Below, piece after piece: positions 29,745 to 40,000 of a stretch of 63,636 nucleotides of DNA. Source of the stretch: Betaproteobacteria bacterium. Lineage in GTDB: Bacteria > Pseudomonadota > Gammaproteobacteria > Burkholderiales > Burkholderiaceae_A. The number at the start of each line of letters is the position of its first letter. Within the stretch, counting starts at the first letter, position 1. The notes beneath the pieces are model-generated. The model was not told the DNA's origin. It searched no databases and was given only the letters and a program-made list of their open reading frames with translations. The position numbers were made by a program, and so were the translations under genes. Location: assembly GCA_016868305.1 (NCBI GenBank), contig VGHK01000008.1, positions 1-63,636 on the forward strand, read 5' to 3'.

Positions 29745-30610
29745 AGAGTTTCCTGCACTCGTGGGAGCTTCATTCCCGAAAATTTTCTATCAAAGTGCTC
29801 GATTTCAAAAAACGCGAAATTTGAGGGGCTCGGTTTAAAAACAGAGAAGACCTTGAGAACTCCCAAAGTTGCAGCGCTTTCGAGTGGCGAGATAAAAGAA
29901 CAATCCATGTCCAAAAATGTCTTAGAAGAGACCCACTTCTCTAACTGGGTCTTTGAGAGCATAAAAAACCCAGAATGCGGATTCCGTGCTCATGTAAGCA
30001 CGATAATATGATTCCCGTAATCAAAGCTTAGGTGATCCTCCCTCTCATCAACTCTATCCAAGAATGGCTTGATAAAACCCTCCCTTAAGTTTCCATCCAC
30101 GTAGGTCTTGATACTCGGTCCGTCTGGATTAAACTCGAATCGATTCGGCTGGAGCAACCTAGCCTCGCCAAAGTGCCTCCTAAAAAGAGCCTGCTTCTGA
30201 AAAATAAATGGGTCTCGAAGTACCAAGTCATCTTCAGAATAGACAAACCAGTCATAGTCGCCCTTGTTCTTGAAAAAAACATGATACGAGGCGAAAGGGA
30301 TCATTAATGGGTTCTCCGTCTTAACGGTGACAAGCTTTATCCCATTTTTTTCAATGAACATGTCTTCTAACAGGTGGTTCTTCCCATTCACAAGAATGTA
30401 TATATCTAGCTTGATCGGCTCCGCCTCGGCAGATACAAAAGACTTTCTTTCGATATCCAAAACAAATGGTTGCTCACACACGGCTCGCCAATTAAAAACT
30501 AGTTCATGTATTGCCAGGCGCCTCTGATCCAGCTTGAGAGATGACCTTGATGAATAAACAGGCGCCTCGTCAGCACTGTAAAAATGCGGCACGACAAGCG
30601 CCACCTTCAA
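29741..30610 (-). pseudogene. Glycosyltransferase-like gene broken by one in-frame stop
   Basis: One reading frame covers the whole span and is interrupted only by TGA at 29990-29992. The first part (206 residues, TTG start at 30610, MKVALVVPHFY) has DYDWFVYSEDDLVLRDP, resembling the acidic metal site of GT-A glycosyltransferases. After the stop the same frame continues ARNPHSGFFMLSKTQL and ESAATLGVLKVFSVFKPS, which reads as the natural C-terminal part. The start overlaps the upstream glycosyltransferase by four bases (TTGA). It could be a true null allele, a sequencing error or a read-through stop. The exact family is unrecognised. Confidence 0.65.
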
Positions 30611-31896
30611 GGTAAATTCTCAGTCCGATTGGCTTGAATGGCTACCGCCCTTCGATTAGACCTCTTGGATCCTAGGCCTTCCGCCCATCGAACCAATTTG
30701 GGAAGACAAACAGAGTGAAGGTCAAAATAACTCTGCATTTTTTTACGAGCTTCCTGTCCAAGCCTATTGCGCAGTCGTTCATCTTCAAGCAGATGGGCGA
30801 TACTTTGGACTAATTCCTGAGTGTCAAAAAACGAGGTCAGAAGTCCCGTATGACGATGCCGTATGAATTCCTGAACCGGCTCGGTGTCACTGCCCACAAC
30901 AGCGCAACCCGCACTCAAGGCTTCCAAGAGACTCCATCCCGCCACAAAGGGATAAGTTAAGTAAACATGGACACGGCTGACCTGCAGGAACAAAAGAAAC
31001 TGCTCGCGATCAAGGTTGGGTAAAAAGAAAACCCTAGCCCAGTCTTCATCGGAAATCTTAGGGCGAACCTCATCAATAAAAATCTGTTTCCAAGTATTCT
31101 GATTTCCTGGAGCTTTTCCGTAACTTGTTCCATGCCCCCCTACGATGATCACCTTTGCGTTTGGCCGCTCCGCCAAAAGGTTTGGTAAGGCCCGCATGAA
31201 TATGTGATAACCCCGGTATGGCTCGAGGTTTCGATTGGCAAACGTAACAACCTCATCGTCCCGTCCGACAACAGTGCCATCCGGCAAGGTGAACCTCGCA
31301 TCTGGATTCGGTCGAATTCGTTGGGTATCAATTCCGTCATGTAGCACTCGAATCTTCCGACGAAACGGCATGGGAAATGTACCCGCTTGAAACCGTGTTG
31401 GAGAAATCGCTGCGTGAGCAAGGTCAAAGTGCATTACATTGTTAAGGTTTTTAAGCCGCAACCTGCAAGGATCCCCTTCATCAGTCACAGAAAACTCTGA
31501 ATCGAAGCCCACATCTAGGCCCGACTCTGCATAGTTGAACTCACAGTAGATCCCGAGTTTTGCTTTTGGCCAGACGTCCTTCAGAAACAGGCTTTCACCC
31601 CAACCGGGGTGCGCAATAATTACCTCTGGTTCGAGCCCCGATTGGCGGAGCTTTAAGGCTGCCCTAAAAACAGACTCTGCCCTAATTACTTTGGTCTCAA
31701 AATCAACAACCCAAGCATGGACCCCAGGAGTGCTGCCCTTAATAGGCTTTACCTGGTGAACGCGTACCCCGCTCCAAAGTCCTGAAAAATCTTTGCGCAT
31801 GGCTATCGCGTGTACTTCATGACCTCGTTCAACCAACTTCGGTGCCAAATGAACAAACTGGCCTGGAAAATTTTGGTGAATAAACAAAAAGCGCAT
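30607..31896 (-). CDS. Family 4 (GT-B) glycosyltransferase
   Basis: The 429-residue protein starts with FIHQNFPGQFVHLAPKL and has a GT-B double Rossmann layout. The middle holds IRVLHDGIDTQRIRPNP and the C-terminal donor-site half has YPFVAGWSLLEALSAGCAVV followed by SDTEPVQEFI, with the usual E-x7-E pattern of GT4. It would transfer a sugar from a nucleotide donor. Acceptor and sugar are unknown. Its place at the end of the type I secretion operon suggests glycosylation of the giant RTX protein or of a surface glycan it binds. Codon use is richer in A/T than in the core region. Confidence 0.88.
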   Translation of the reverse strand: MRFLFIHQNFPGQFVHLAPKLVERGHEVHAIAMRKDFSGLWSGVRVHQVKPIKGSTPGVHAWVVDFETKVIRAESVFRAALKLRQSGLEPEVIIAHPGWGESLFLKDVWPKAKLGIYCEFNYAESGLDVGFDSEFSVTDEGDPCRLRLKNLNNVMHFDLAHAAISPTRFQAGTFPMPFRRKIRVLHDGIDTQRIRPNPDARFTLPDGTVVGRDDEVVTFANRNLEPYRGYHIFMRALPNLLAERPNAKVIIVGGHGTSYGKAPGNQNTWKQIFIDEVRPKISDEDWARVFFLPNLDREQFLLFLQVSRVHVYLTYPFVAGWSLLEALSAGCAVVGSDTEPVQEFIRHRHTGLLTSFFDTQELVQSIAHLLEDERLRNRLGQEARKKMQSYFDLHSVCLPKLVRWAEGLGSKRSNRRAVAIQANRTENLP

Positions 31897-31915
31897 CTTA
31901 AAGTCCTATAAAGAG

Positions 31916-33844
31916 TCAATTGCCTTCCCAGAGAATCCTCCAGCTGTCATCTTCCCTGATAAATTGAAGCTTCTTTGCAGACCGAACCTTTAAATTCCCC
32001 GCCTTATAGTTTTGCTCAAAAACCGCCTCGGCTCTACCGTTTTCAAGTACCTTAACCACTAGGTTACGGATCTCTACAGAGATTGATCTTTTGCCAACAA
32101 TTCGTGGCTTTCGATAATCCAGCCACTGAGACTTAGACTTAAACCTAGTTGTCTGAAAGACCTCGCTGTAAAAGTCTGAGTAAGAATCAAAATCTTTTCC
32201 GGACCATGCCTCAGCCCAGTCAAGGACCTTTTTAGTAAGAGTCAGAGACGGGTCATCATCTGCTTTGGGGTCTAGCGGATCATTCACCGGCAAAATCGTT
32301 ACTGGCGTTGCAGTCTGCGCCGAAGGGGCTATCTCGGGCGTCGGTTTTGCTGACGGAGTTTTTGGTTTGGGCGATGTGGGCGGAATCGAGGAAGTGGTCG
32401 ATGATGGGGGAGTAACAACCGACGGAACTTCCTCAACTTTTGGCGCGGAAGCAACTATCGATGAGGGCTTTACGGGCTGCTTTTTCCAGCCTAACAGCTG
32501 ATTTAGTGTCTCTTCTAAAGGTCGAATAGGAAGCCGAAAATTATCCGAGTCAAGATTAAGCGTAGAAATATCTAACAGGCCAGTCACATGTAATAGCCTG
32601 TAGCTTCCAAGTCGAGCATCAATCATTGCATTAACTTTATTAGCCAAGATGCCGAAATGTTCCACCTCGGCATCGAGCACTGCCAATACGGTCTCGCGAC
32701 CAGAGTCGCGAAGACGCTTACGACCTTCCATTACCCTCTGAGAAGTTTCTGCAGCAGTCTCAAGGAGCTTTAGGCGCTCTTGCCCTTTTTGATACTGGTT
32801 CCATGCCATGCGAATGGACTCAGATGTCTTACGCTGGGTACTAATCTCCCGTTCCATCGCCTCATTGCGGTCTAATGCGGCCGCACGAGTACGATTCATC
32901 GAATCACCACCAGAGAAAATGTTCCAAGAAAATCTAACAAGCGCCGAATCTTCGTCTTTTTTGAAAATTCCCGCCACTTCCTTATCCCTGCTTCTTGACA
33001 AGACAAAGTCCACCTTCGGCAAAAGATTCGAGCGCTCTAAGTTAATCGACCTCGCCGCACGGTCAATCTGCAAACGAATCTGCTGAAGTCTCGGGTTAAA
33101 TTCTTGACCTCGAAGAACAGCAACTTCAACATCAGCAGGAATTAGGTCTACAAAATTATCAAGATCTTGAATTTTTTCCTGGCTAGGTACATGGCCAAAT
33201 ACTTGCTCGTAATTTGCAATTGAATCTCGCATACCCTGTTCATAAAAAACTCGGCGCTCACGAACAATCTGCAACCGAGTCGCAGCTTGAAGCTCATCTA
33301 CTACCACTCCGCCGCCACGCTCAACTCTAGCTTTTTCCATGGCGAGTTGTTGCTGGGTGGTCTCTTCGTTGATCTCTGAGAGACGGATTAGCAATTGATT
33401 ACGAAGTACCTGAAGGTAGGCTACGAGGGCTTCTAAAAGAATATCCTGAGAGCTAGCCCTGGCCTCAGACTGCTTTAAGCTGCGATCGATTGTTGCAATA
33501 TCGACCTCTGCAAAAGTCTTACCACCACTAAAAATGTTTTGCTCTAACGTATAAGTGCGCTTGCTCCGCTGGTAATCAGTCTTAGTAGGTGGTGTGATGG
33601 GTAAGGTAGCGCTCTCGATCTTTTCATCACCCGTATCACCACTGATCGTAATCTTTGGCAAGAAACCTGCCATGGCTGCCTGTCTACGCAGATCGGATGC
33701 TTCAACCGCGAACTGACTCGCTCGGATTAAAGGATGAGTGTCACGAAGCTTCTGCAACTCGGTTCGTAACTCGCCCGCCATAGATGAGCCCATAGTTGAA
33801 GCCAAAGCCCCGAAAAAGACAATTACTTTCTTGCACCGTTTCAT
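31916..33844 (-). CDS. TolC-family outer-membrane factor fused to an NTF2-like tail
   Basis: The 642-residue protein has a signal peptide (MKRCKKVIVFFGALAS, then SSMAGE). An outer-membrane efflux domain pair follows (about residues 25-440: TLEQNIFSGGKTFAEVD, the later FSWNIFSGGDSMNRTR and the coiled-coil arms). After it come a Pro/Ser/Thr linker (about 460-545) and a C-terminal domain of about 95 residues (VLDWAEAWSGKDFDSYSDFY to the end). That domain looks like the NTF2/SnoaL-like domains that bind small ligands or peptidoglycan-associated partners. The tail is an uncommon addition. It lies 14 bases after the HlyD gene with GGAG before the ATG, and completes the exporter. Confidence 0.85.
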   Translation of the reverse strand: MKRCKKVIVFFGALASTMGSSMAGELRTELQKLRDTHPLIRASQFAVEASDLRRQAAMAGFLPKITISGDTGDEKIESATLPITPPTKTDYQRSKRTYTLEQNIFSGGKTFAEVDIATIDRSLKQSEARASSQDILLEALVAYLQVLRNQLLIRLSEINEETTQQQLAMEKARVERGGGVVVDELQAATRLQIVRERRVFYEQGMRDSIANYEQVFGHVPSQEKIQDLDNFVDLIPADVEVAVLRGQEFNPRLQQIRLQIDRAARSINLERSNLLPKVDFVLSRSRDKEVAGIFKKDEDSALVRFSWNIFSGGDSMNRTRAAALDRNEAMEREISTQRKTSESIRMAWNQYQKGQERLKLLETAAETSQRVMEGRKRLRDSGRETVLAVLDAEVEHFGILANKVNAMIDARLGSYRLLHVTGLLDISTLNLDSDNFRLPIRPLEETLNQLLGWKKQPVKPSSIVASAPKVEEVPSVVTPPSSTTSSIPPTSPKPKTPSAKPTPEIAPSAQTATPVTILPVNDPLDPKADDDPSLTLTKKVLDWAEAWSGKDFDSYSDFYSEVFQTTRFKSKSQWLDYRKPRIVGKRSISVEIRNLVVKVLENGRAEAVFEQNYKAGNLKVRSAKKLQFIREDDSWRILWEGN

Positions 33845-33858
33845 CGAAACTCCAGTTA

Positions 33859-35154
33859 TTAAAGTTCTCTAAAGGCTTCAGCCTTTAACTTCAAGACAGG
33901 CTTCAGTAAGGACCAAAAGATAGACCGTGTATCAACTTTGATATCAACCTCACCAAGCATCCCTGGGGTAATCGGATACTCGTTAGGACCATCGCCAATA
34001 AACGCTTTGTTGGTGCTCACGACGACTTTGTAAAACTGCTCCTCGTTACGACCCAAATCCGTATCCGCACCAATTGCTGTTACTTTTCCAGATAGGCCGC
34101 CATAGCGAAGGTAGTCGTACGTCGAGATCTTAACTAAAGCCTCTTGACCTATTACCACATAACCACGATCCGACGGATTAAGCTTCAGCTCTATAACTAA
34201 CTGATCCTTAAGGGGCACAACTTCCATCATTGGCTCACCTGGGCGAACAATATTGCCGACGGTCTGAAATTTTAGGTTCTTTATCACTCCCTCTATGGGG
34301 GAGCGGATTACAGAACGATCCCCTTGATCTTTCGCGAGCCCTAATTCCTCAGTAAGACTCGCAATTTTTCGCTCTAATTCGCTAGCCTCATTGGCAGACT
34401 CTCTTCGAAAACGACCGTCCTCTTGGCGCCTCCTAGCCGAAGCCTCTTCAATTGCTGCCTCAGCCCCGGAAATTGCCTGACGAAGAGACAAGACCTCACC
34501 ATTAAGCTGGGTCACACGGCTCTGCCGCTGGAAGTGATCAAGCTGAGAGACAAGCTTGTCATTCAGTAACGACTCCGATACAGCAAGCTCCTTCCGGGCT
34601 AAAACTAAGCTCTGCTCTAATGCTGTGAGCCTCTCTTGAGATTCAGCAAGTCGCTTGCGAGATTGAAAGACTTGGTTTTCAAGTGCCTGCAGTGAGTTGT
34701 CACGCTCCATCTTTCGGTTTCGATAGGTGGATTGCTCGGCATCGACAAGATCCTTAAACTGACTAGGGATATCGACCGGCCACCTAGGAGACTGTCCACT
34801 CGACTCTGCATCCAGCCTTACTTTGGCAAGGCGTAATGCAAACATTCTGGCATTCATCTCAGCACTGTTGATGCCCGAGGTGGCAAGATCAAGTTTCACC
34901 AGGGGTTCGCCAATGCGAACCTCTTGGTTCTCCCGAACCAAAATATCGGCGATGATTCCTCCCTCTAAGTGCTGAATAACCTTGACCTTATCAAACGGAA
35001 CCACTTTGCCGGGTGCTGTTACTACGCGATCAACTCGCGCAACCAGCATCCACAAAATGATGAGGCCAAGCAGAATAATCATGTAACGCTGTGGTGCACG
35101 CCAACCAGGCTGGCCGAAACGATCCAGAAGAGAATCAAGAGCTGAACTGCTCAT
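33859..35154 (-). CDS. HlyD-family periplasmic adaptor of a type I secretion system
   Basis: The 431-residue protein has one N-terminal membrane helix (about residues 24-42, YMIILLGLIILWMLVARVD) after a short cytosolic part. The lipoyl-like VIQHLEGGIIADILVRENQ follows, then a long coiled coil (about 130-270). The returning lipoyl half has DRSVIRSPIEGVIKNLKF, and a beta-barrel region has PGMLGEVDIKVDTRS. It links the ABC exporter to the TolC-like protein. Its ATG overlaps the ABC stop by four bases (ATGA), so it is translationally coupled. Confidence 0.93.
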   Translation of the reverse strand: MSSSALDSLLDRFGQPGWRAPQRYMIILLGLIILWMLVARVDRVVTAPGKVVPFDKVKVIQHLEGGIIADILVRENQEVRIGEPLVKLDLATSGINSAEMNARMFALRLAKVRLDAESSGQSPRWPVDIPSQFKDLVDAEQSTYRNRKMERDNSLQALENQVFQSRKRLAESQERLTALEQSLVLARKELAVSESLLNDKLVSQLDHFQRQSRVTQLNGEVLSLRQAISGAEAAIEEASARRRQEDGRFRRESANEASELERKIASLTEELGLAKDQGDRSVIRSPIEGVIKNLKFQTVGNIVRPGEPMMEVVPLKDQLVIELKLNPSDRGYVVIGQEALVKISTYDYLRYGGLSGKVTAIGADTDLGRNEEQFYKVVVSTNKAFIGDGPNEYPITPGMLGEVDIKVDTRSIFWSLLKPVLKLKAEAFREL

Positions 35155-37025
35155 GCAGCCGCCTTGCTAACCCCAGCTGACTTGGGCTGGCCAGCGGGTT
35201 GGATACCCAACTTAGGGAGGATCTTGTCAGCGGGTCCACCCGCCATTAACTTACCTTTGTTCATAACCAGAATGCCCTGGCAGTGGGCGAGCAGGAATGG
35301 GCTGTGGGAGACCACCACGACGGTCTTAGTTTTGGCTAATTCACGAAGGGTCATGACCAACTTCACCTCGGCATCTCGATCGAGCTCAGAAGTGGGTTCG
35401 TCAAGTAAAACAATGGGGGGATCATTGAGCAAGGCCTGGGCAATAATGATTCGCTTGGTCTGTCCGACTGAAAACCCTCGACCCTCCGGGCCAATCATGG
35501 TGCCATAGCCATCGGGGAGGTCGATCAAGAATTCATGTGCGCCAGCGAGTTGGGCCGCGCGAACAATCTCTTCATCAGAGGCCTCGGGCTTGGCCAGCGC
35601 GATGTTGTCGCGAACACTAATCGAGAGCAACTGGGCGTCTTGAGCCAAATAGCCCATCTGCTTGGCCAAAGACTGTTGCGAATGTTGATTAAGGTCCGCG
35701 CCATCGAGCAACACACGGCCATCGCTGGGGATGTAAAGGCCACGCAACAACTTGAGCAGCGTTGTCTTGCCACTCCCATTCGGTCCGACAATACCATGCA
35801 GGCCCAGTGGCCCAATTTGCCCGGTGATTGGCTGCACCTGTTGGGTCTCGGTGCCAGCGTACTGAAAAGTGACATTCTCCAGTCGCAAGATTCCCCTCGG
35901 CGGGGGGAGTTCTACTGCGACTTCCTCGCGGTCTAGCTCCTGCGCAAAGAGCTGATCAAGTCTCTTCTTTGCAGACTTGTATTGACCGAACATACGCCAT
36001 TGGGAAACCAGTTGAACCAATGGCGAGACCATGCGGCCAGTCAGAATGTTGGTTGCGATCAAAGCACCCAATGTTAGGTTTTGGCTCAAAATAATCAGAG
36101 CACCCACGGTAGTGACCATAACGGTATTGGCGGTGGTCATGGCGTGGGCTACCTCGCGATAGTGATCGGCCTCTCGACTGCGCACCAAGGACTCATTGAG
36201 CCAAGTGGCGTAGCGGTCTTCCCAGCGAGCTGCAGTGGCAGTGTCTGCGGCCATGGCCTTGAGGTGTAGTCGCGCACCCGCCAGTTCGGCAATGGTTGCA
36301 TCTCGGTGGACAAGTTGCTCACGCTCGGTCTCGGTCGCATCGCGAGTCACCTCTCCGGATCGCCAAGCGAGCAGAACAAAAGCGATGATCGTGATCAGCG
36401 CAATCGGCAAGAGCGGCAGCGCAATTAAGGCGATCATGGCCAAGGACAAAATTAAAAATGGCAAATCAATGAGCAGCATGGCCGCCGCACCTGAAAATGT
36501 GCCGCGCACCACCTCGACATCGCGGTAGACAGCCTGCCAGTAGCTCGGGGGAAACTTCTCGAGCTGTTGCGCTGGGAGGTGGAGCATGCGCCGAAAGACA
36601 TCCCGGGCAATGGCTACCTCTATTCGTGCGCCAATCTGCTGAAGCAACAGAGATCGGCCTGCACGAAAGACATGGTCCATGACAATAACCAAAAGCATTC
36701 CCGTTACCAGAGCAAATAAGGTCGCATAGCCTGCATGGGCCACCACCCGATCGTAGACCTGTAGGCTAAAAATTGCTGCAAATAGGCCAAGAAAGTTAAT
36801 GGCCAGTGCCAATAGAATCGCCTGACGGTAAGCCTTGCGATGCGGCCAGAGAATATCGCGGAGCCAATCTTTTTTGTCTTCGATAGATACCTTGCTCTGC
36901 AGGCGCGAGCCTGCATTTTCATCTTTTTGAGATAACCATGGGCGAAGCTCCCTGACATAGTCCTTTAACCTATCTATGCCAGACTGCCTAGGCAATTGCG
37001 GAGAGGGGCGCTCTTTGAGGTCCAC
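35151..37025 (-). CDS. Type I secretion ABC transporter (permease-ATPase)
   Basis: The 624-residue half-transporter exports unfolded substrates with the HlyD and TolC partners. About 60 residues precede the first membrane helix, so there is no C39 peptidase domain. The membrane domain spans about residues 60-340. The ATPase has Walker A GPNGSGKTT (about residue 413), the Q-loop GYLAQDAQL, Walker B IVLLDEPTSELD and the H-loop VVVSHSP. The signature is FSVGQTKR rather than LSGGQ. The start is GTG 37025, only 12 bases after the giant RTX gene stop. Placement makes it the dedicated exporter of that protein. Confidence 0.92.
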   Translation of the reverse strand: MDLKERPSPQLPRQSGIDRLKDYVRELRPWLSQKDENAGSRLQSKVSIEDKKDWLRDILWPHRKAYRQAILLALAINFLGLFAAIFSLQVYDRVVAHAGYATLFALVTGMLLVIVMDHVFRAGRSLLLQQIGARIEVAIARDVFRRMLHLPAQQLEKFPPSYWQAVYRDVEVVRGTFSGAAAMLLIDLPFLILSLAMIALIALPLLPIALITIIAFVLLAWRSGEVTRDATETEREQLVHRDATIAELAGARLHLKAMAADTATAARWEDRYATWLNESLVRSREADHYREVAHAMTTANTVMVTTVGALIILSQNLTLGALIATNILTGRMVSPLVQLVSQWRMFGQYKSAKKRLDQLFAQELDREEVAVELPPPRGILRLENVTFQYAGTETQQVQPITGQIGPLGLHGIVGPNGSGKTTLLKLLRGLYIPSDGRVLLDGADLNQHSQQSLAKQMGYLAQDAQLLSISVRDNIALAKPEASDEEIVRAAQLAGAHEFLIDLPDGYGTMIGPEGRGFSVGQTKRIIIAQALLNDPPIVLLDEPTSELDRDAEVKLVMTLRELAKTKTVVVVSHSPFLLAHCQGILVMNKGKLMAGGPADKILPKLGIQPAGQPKSAGVSKAAA

Positions 37026-37037
37026 GATTAATAAGGC

Positions 37038-40000
37038 TTAAGCGACGGTAATGGTGTTCTGAATCACAATATGGATATTGTTCGAGCCGTACTGATAGAC
37101 GGAGAAGCCACTCTGACCCTCGACACTGACATCGACCAAAGTGTCTCTCCAGGCGCCCGGGCGAAGGTCTAAGTCGACCTTGTCCGAGCCAGCGCTTGAC
37201 TTAATCACCAGGGTATTGCCTTTCTGATAGGTCGGATCATCGATTGCTGTATTCGTTGAACCAGTCATCGACAGAACATCGAAATGGTTGAGTGAAATCG
37301 ACTGATCTCCTGCGCCCAAGTCGAATATCTCGACGTTCTCTATGGCACCTTTGCGTAAGCCAGAGAGGTTAAAGAAGGTGGAGCCGGTACCCATTGCTGA
37401 GGTGAACTCAACGGTGTCGACACCCGTACCACCGTCGATCTTGAAGAAGATGCTGGAGTCCCTCACGCCGTCCGCGGCATCGGCAGCAGAGTAGTCGGCG
37501 TGGCTTAGGTCGGTAATTGGGGCTTCGAACGCCACCTTAATGAGATCATTGCCGGCACCACCAATTAGCACATCTTTTCCGCCATCCCCGACCAGAGTGT
37601 CGTTGCCCACATTTCCTATAAGACGGTCTGCGCCAGTGGGGTTCGCATTGGTCTTGGCCGCGTTGGCCGTAAGCATTTCTCCCTCGGACACTTTTACTAC
37701 CTGCACAGCCATATTGCTGCCACTGGTAAGGTAATCACCACCGTAGAAGACCTTCATCGAGGTGGATTGCGTCAACGCGACATCGTCAAAACCGTCGCCA
37801 TCGATGTCTCCTAGCTTGGTCCAGTAGCCGTTGTCGGTTCTGAGCAATTGAATGCCATAGTCCTGCATCTCTAGGAGGCTGATGTCTTGCCAACCCCGCT
37901 CGCGACCAAAAATCAGATAAGACGATCCAAGCGATGTGGTGCCAGCGTTGTCGGCCTCATCATCTCCCGGGGCTTGCAGAATGAAGTCCTCAATGCCGTC
38001 GCCGTTCATGTCGCCAACACCGGTCCAGCTATACTCACCAGCATCGTCAAAGTCCACCGCGCCTGTTATGCGGAAGCCCTTTTGAGCCGCGGCCAAGCCA
38101 GCCAAGTCGATATCGCCATTGTTCCAACGACCCGCCTGGCCAAAGACTACATACAGGCCGCCATTGTCTTTGGCATTGAAATCGTTCGGGTCGTTCGAGG
38201 GGCCATTGGCAGAAATCAAAATGTCATCGAAGCCGTCGCCGTTGATGTCGCCCAAAGCTGAATAGCTGCCATTGATTGTGAAAGCAGACTCAGGGACGAT
38301 TTTGTTCAATGCAGGGGTATTGCCCGCGGCCGCACCTGAAGCCCAAGTACTGGGAGCATCCCATGAAGTGGCGTTGGATGCACCATAAACGATGAAATTG
38401 ACCGCATTCACAGTGGTGTCGGTGCGAGAGACCATGAAATCTTGGTATCCATCGCCATCAACGTCACCCAAGGCAGCGATACGCCCCACCGTGCCCAAGG
38501 TCCTTGAGCTGGCAAAGTCGGCAGCAGCCAAATTGAAGCCCGATGCCGTTTGAGCTCGACCAAAATACACTTGGCCGCTGGAGCCGGTCATAAAGTCATC
38601 AAAACCATCGGCGTTCAAGTCACCTAAGGAAACAGGGGCCCAACCATTACCGAAATTAGCTCCTGCAGTGCCTTTGTAGACTGCATCAGCTGTGGTCGCA
38701 CTGGTGGTGTAGGTGTAGGTGGTGTCGACGCCTGGAACCTCCCAATGATTCTGGGGAGTGTATGTAGATCCATTCACACTGTTCCAATAGGCACTGGTTG
38801 GTGTACCTGTAGGCAGTGCATTAGCTTGACCTGTGGCGCCAGTTCCGCTGGCGGATAGCGTGGTTTCATTAACCAAACCTGATTCGCGATTTATCAGTAT
38901 GTCGTTGCCACCATTGAACAGATAGATCCGGCCTTCATTACTGCTAGTCCACCAATCGCTTGACACTGTGTTTTGCGTGCGATCGCCAATCCTATAACCC
39001 ATCGAATCCGAGCCACTGGCGGTGACCAAGAAGTCCGAACGCCCATCGCCATCAAAGTCGCCCAATGCACCCAATCCATTACCAAAACCTTCTCCGGCTG
39101 ACGCAGTGGAAGTCAGTGCAATGTAGCCATTGTCAGTACCCGATACACCATTGGATGTGCTGATATCCAGTCCCCCGATACCATTGACCGAGCCATAGAC
39201 CAAATACACATGACCCGAGTAATAAGTTTGTTGCTGCAAATCAGCAACCGATGAATTCCAGTAGGAGTACCCGCCACTCGATGAATACGTGTCATACCTT
39301 CGTACATAAGCCACACTTGTGGAAACAGTGTTCACAGTGCGCATGGCAAAGTCCATCAGACCGTCGTTATTGACGTCACCCACTGCCACAAGGTACGAGT
39401 TGTTTTGTGAGCCGAATGAAAGCCCACTGGCCAAAGAAATCGTGTCGATGCGCAACTGCGGTGTGAATATGACCGTATCAGTTCCTGCACCACCATTGAG
39501 GCTGTCAGATCCGCCCAGGGGTTGGAGGGTGTCGTTGTTGTTGCCACCGGCCAAGGTATTGTTGGCGTTGTTACCGATCAAGGTTTGTCCAGCACCAGGA
39601 ATCGGCACGGCCTCCACCGCCACACCAGCAGCCACCCGCAGCAATACACCACCTTGAGCGTAAACGGTATCACTCCCCAACGTGCTGGTGGTCCATTGGG
39701 CAAAGTCTTTGAGCATGACCTTGTCACCACTGTCACCCAAGATCATGAATTGGTTGCTCTCGCCCGACATTGCCCGCACCGAACTCAAATCGAAAGTGAC
39801 CGTGGTGTTGCTTGTCACACCCGTAGAAGCACTCCGAAGATCCAACTGCTCCATGCCTTGGATCTTGGGAATGCCACCTTGAGTGAAGTCCACGCTGGCG
39901 TCGGCCACGCGCAGAGTATCCAAACCCAAACCGCCATCGATCAGGCTGTCATTGGTGTCAAAGACCAACACATCGTCGCCAGACCCACCGCGCAAGACAT

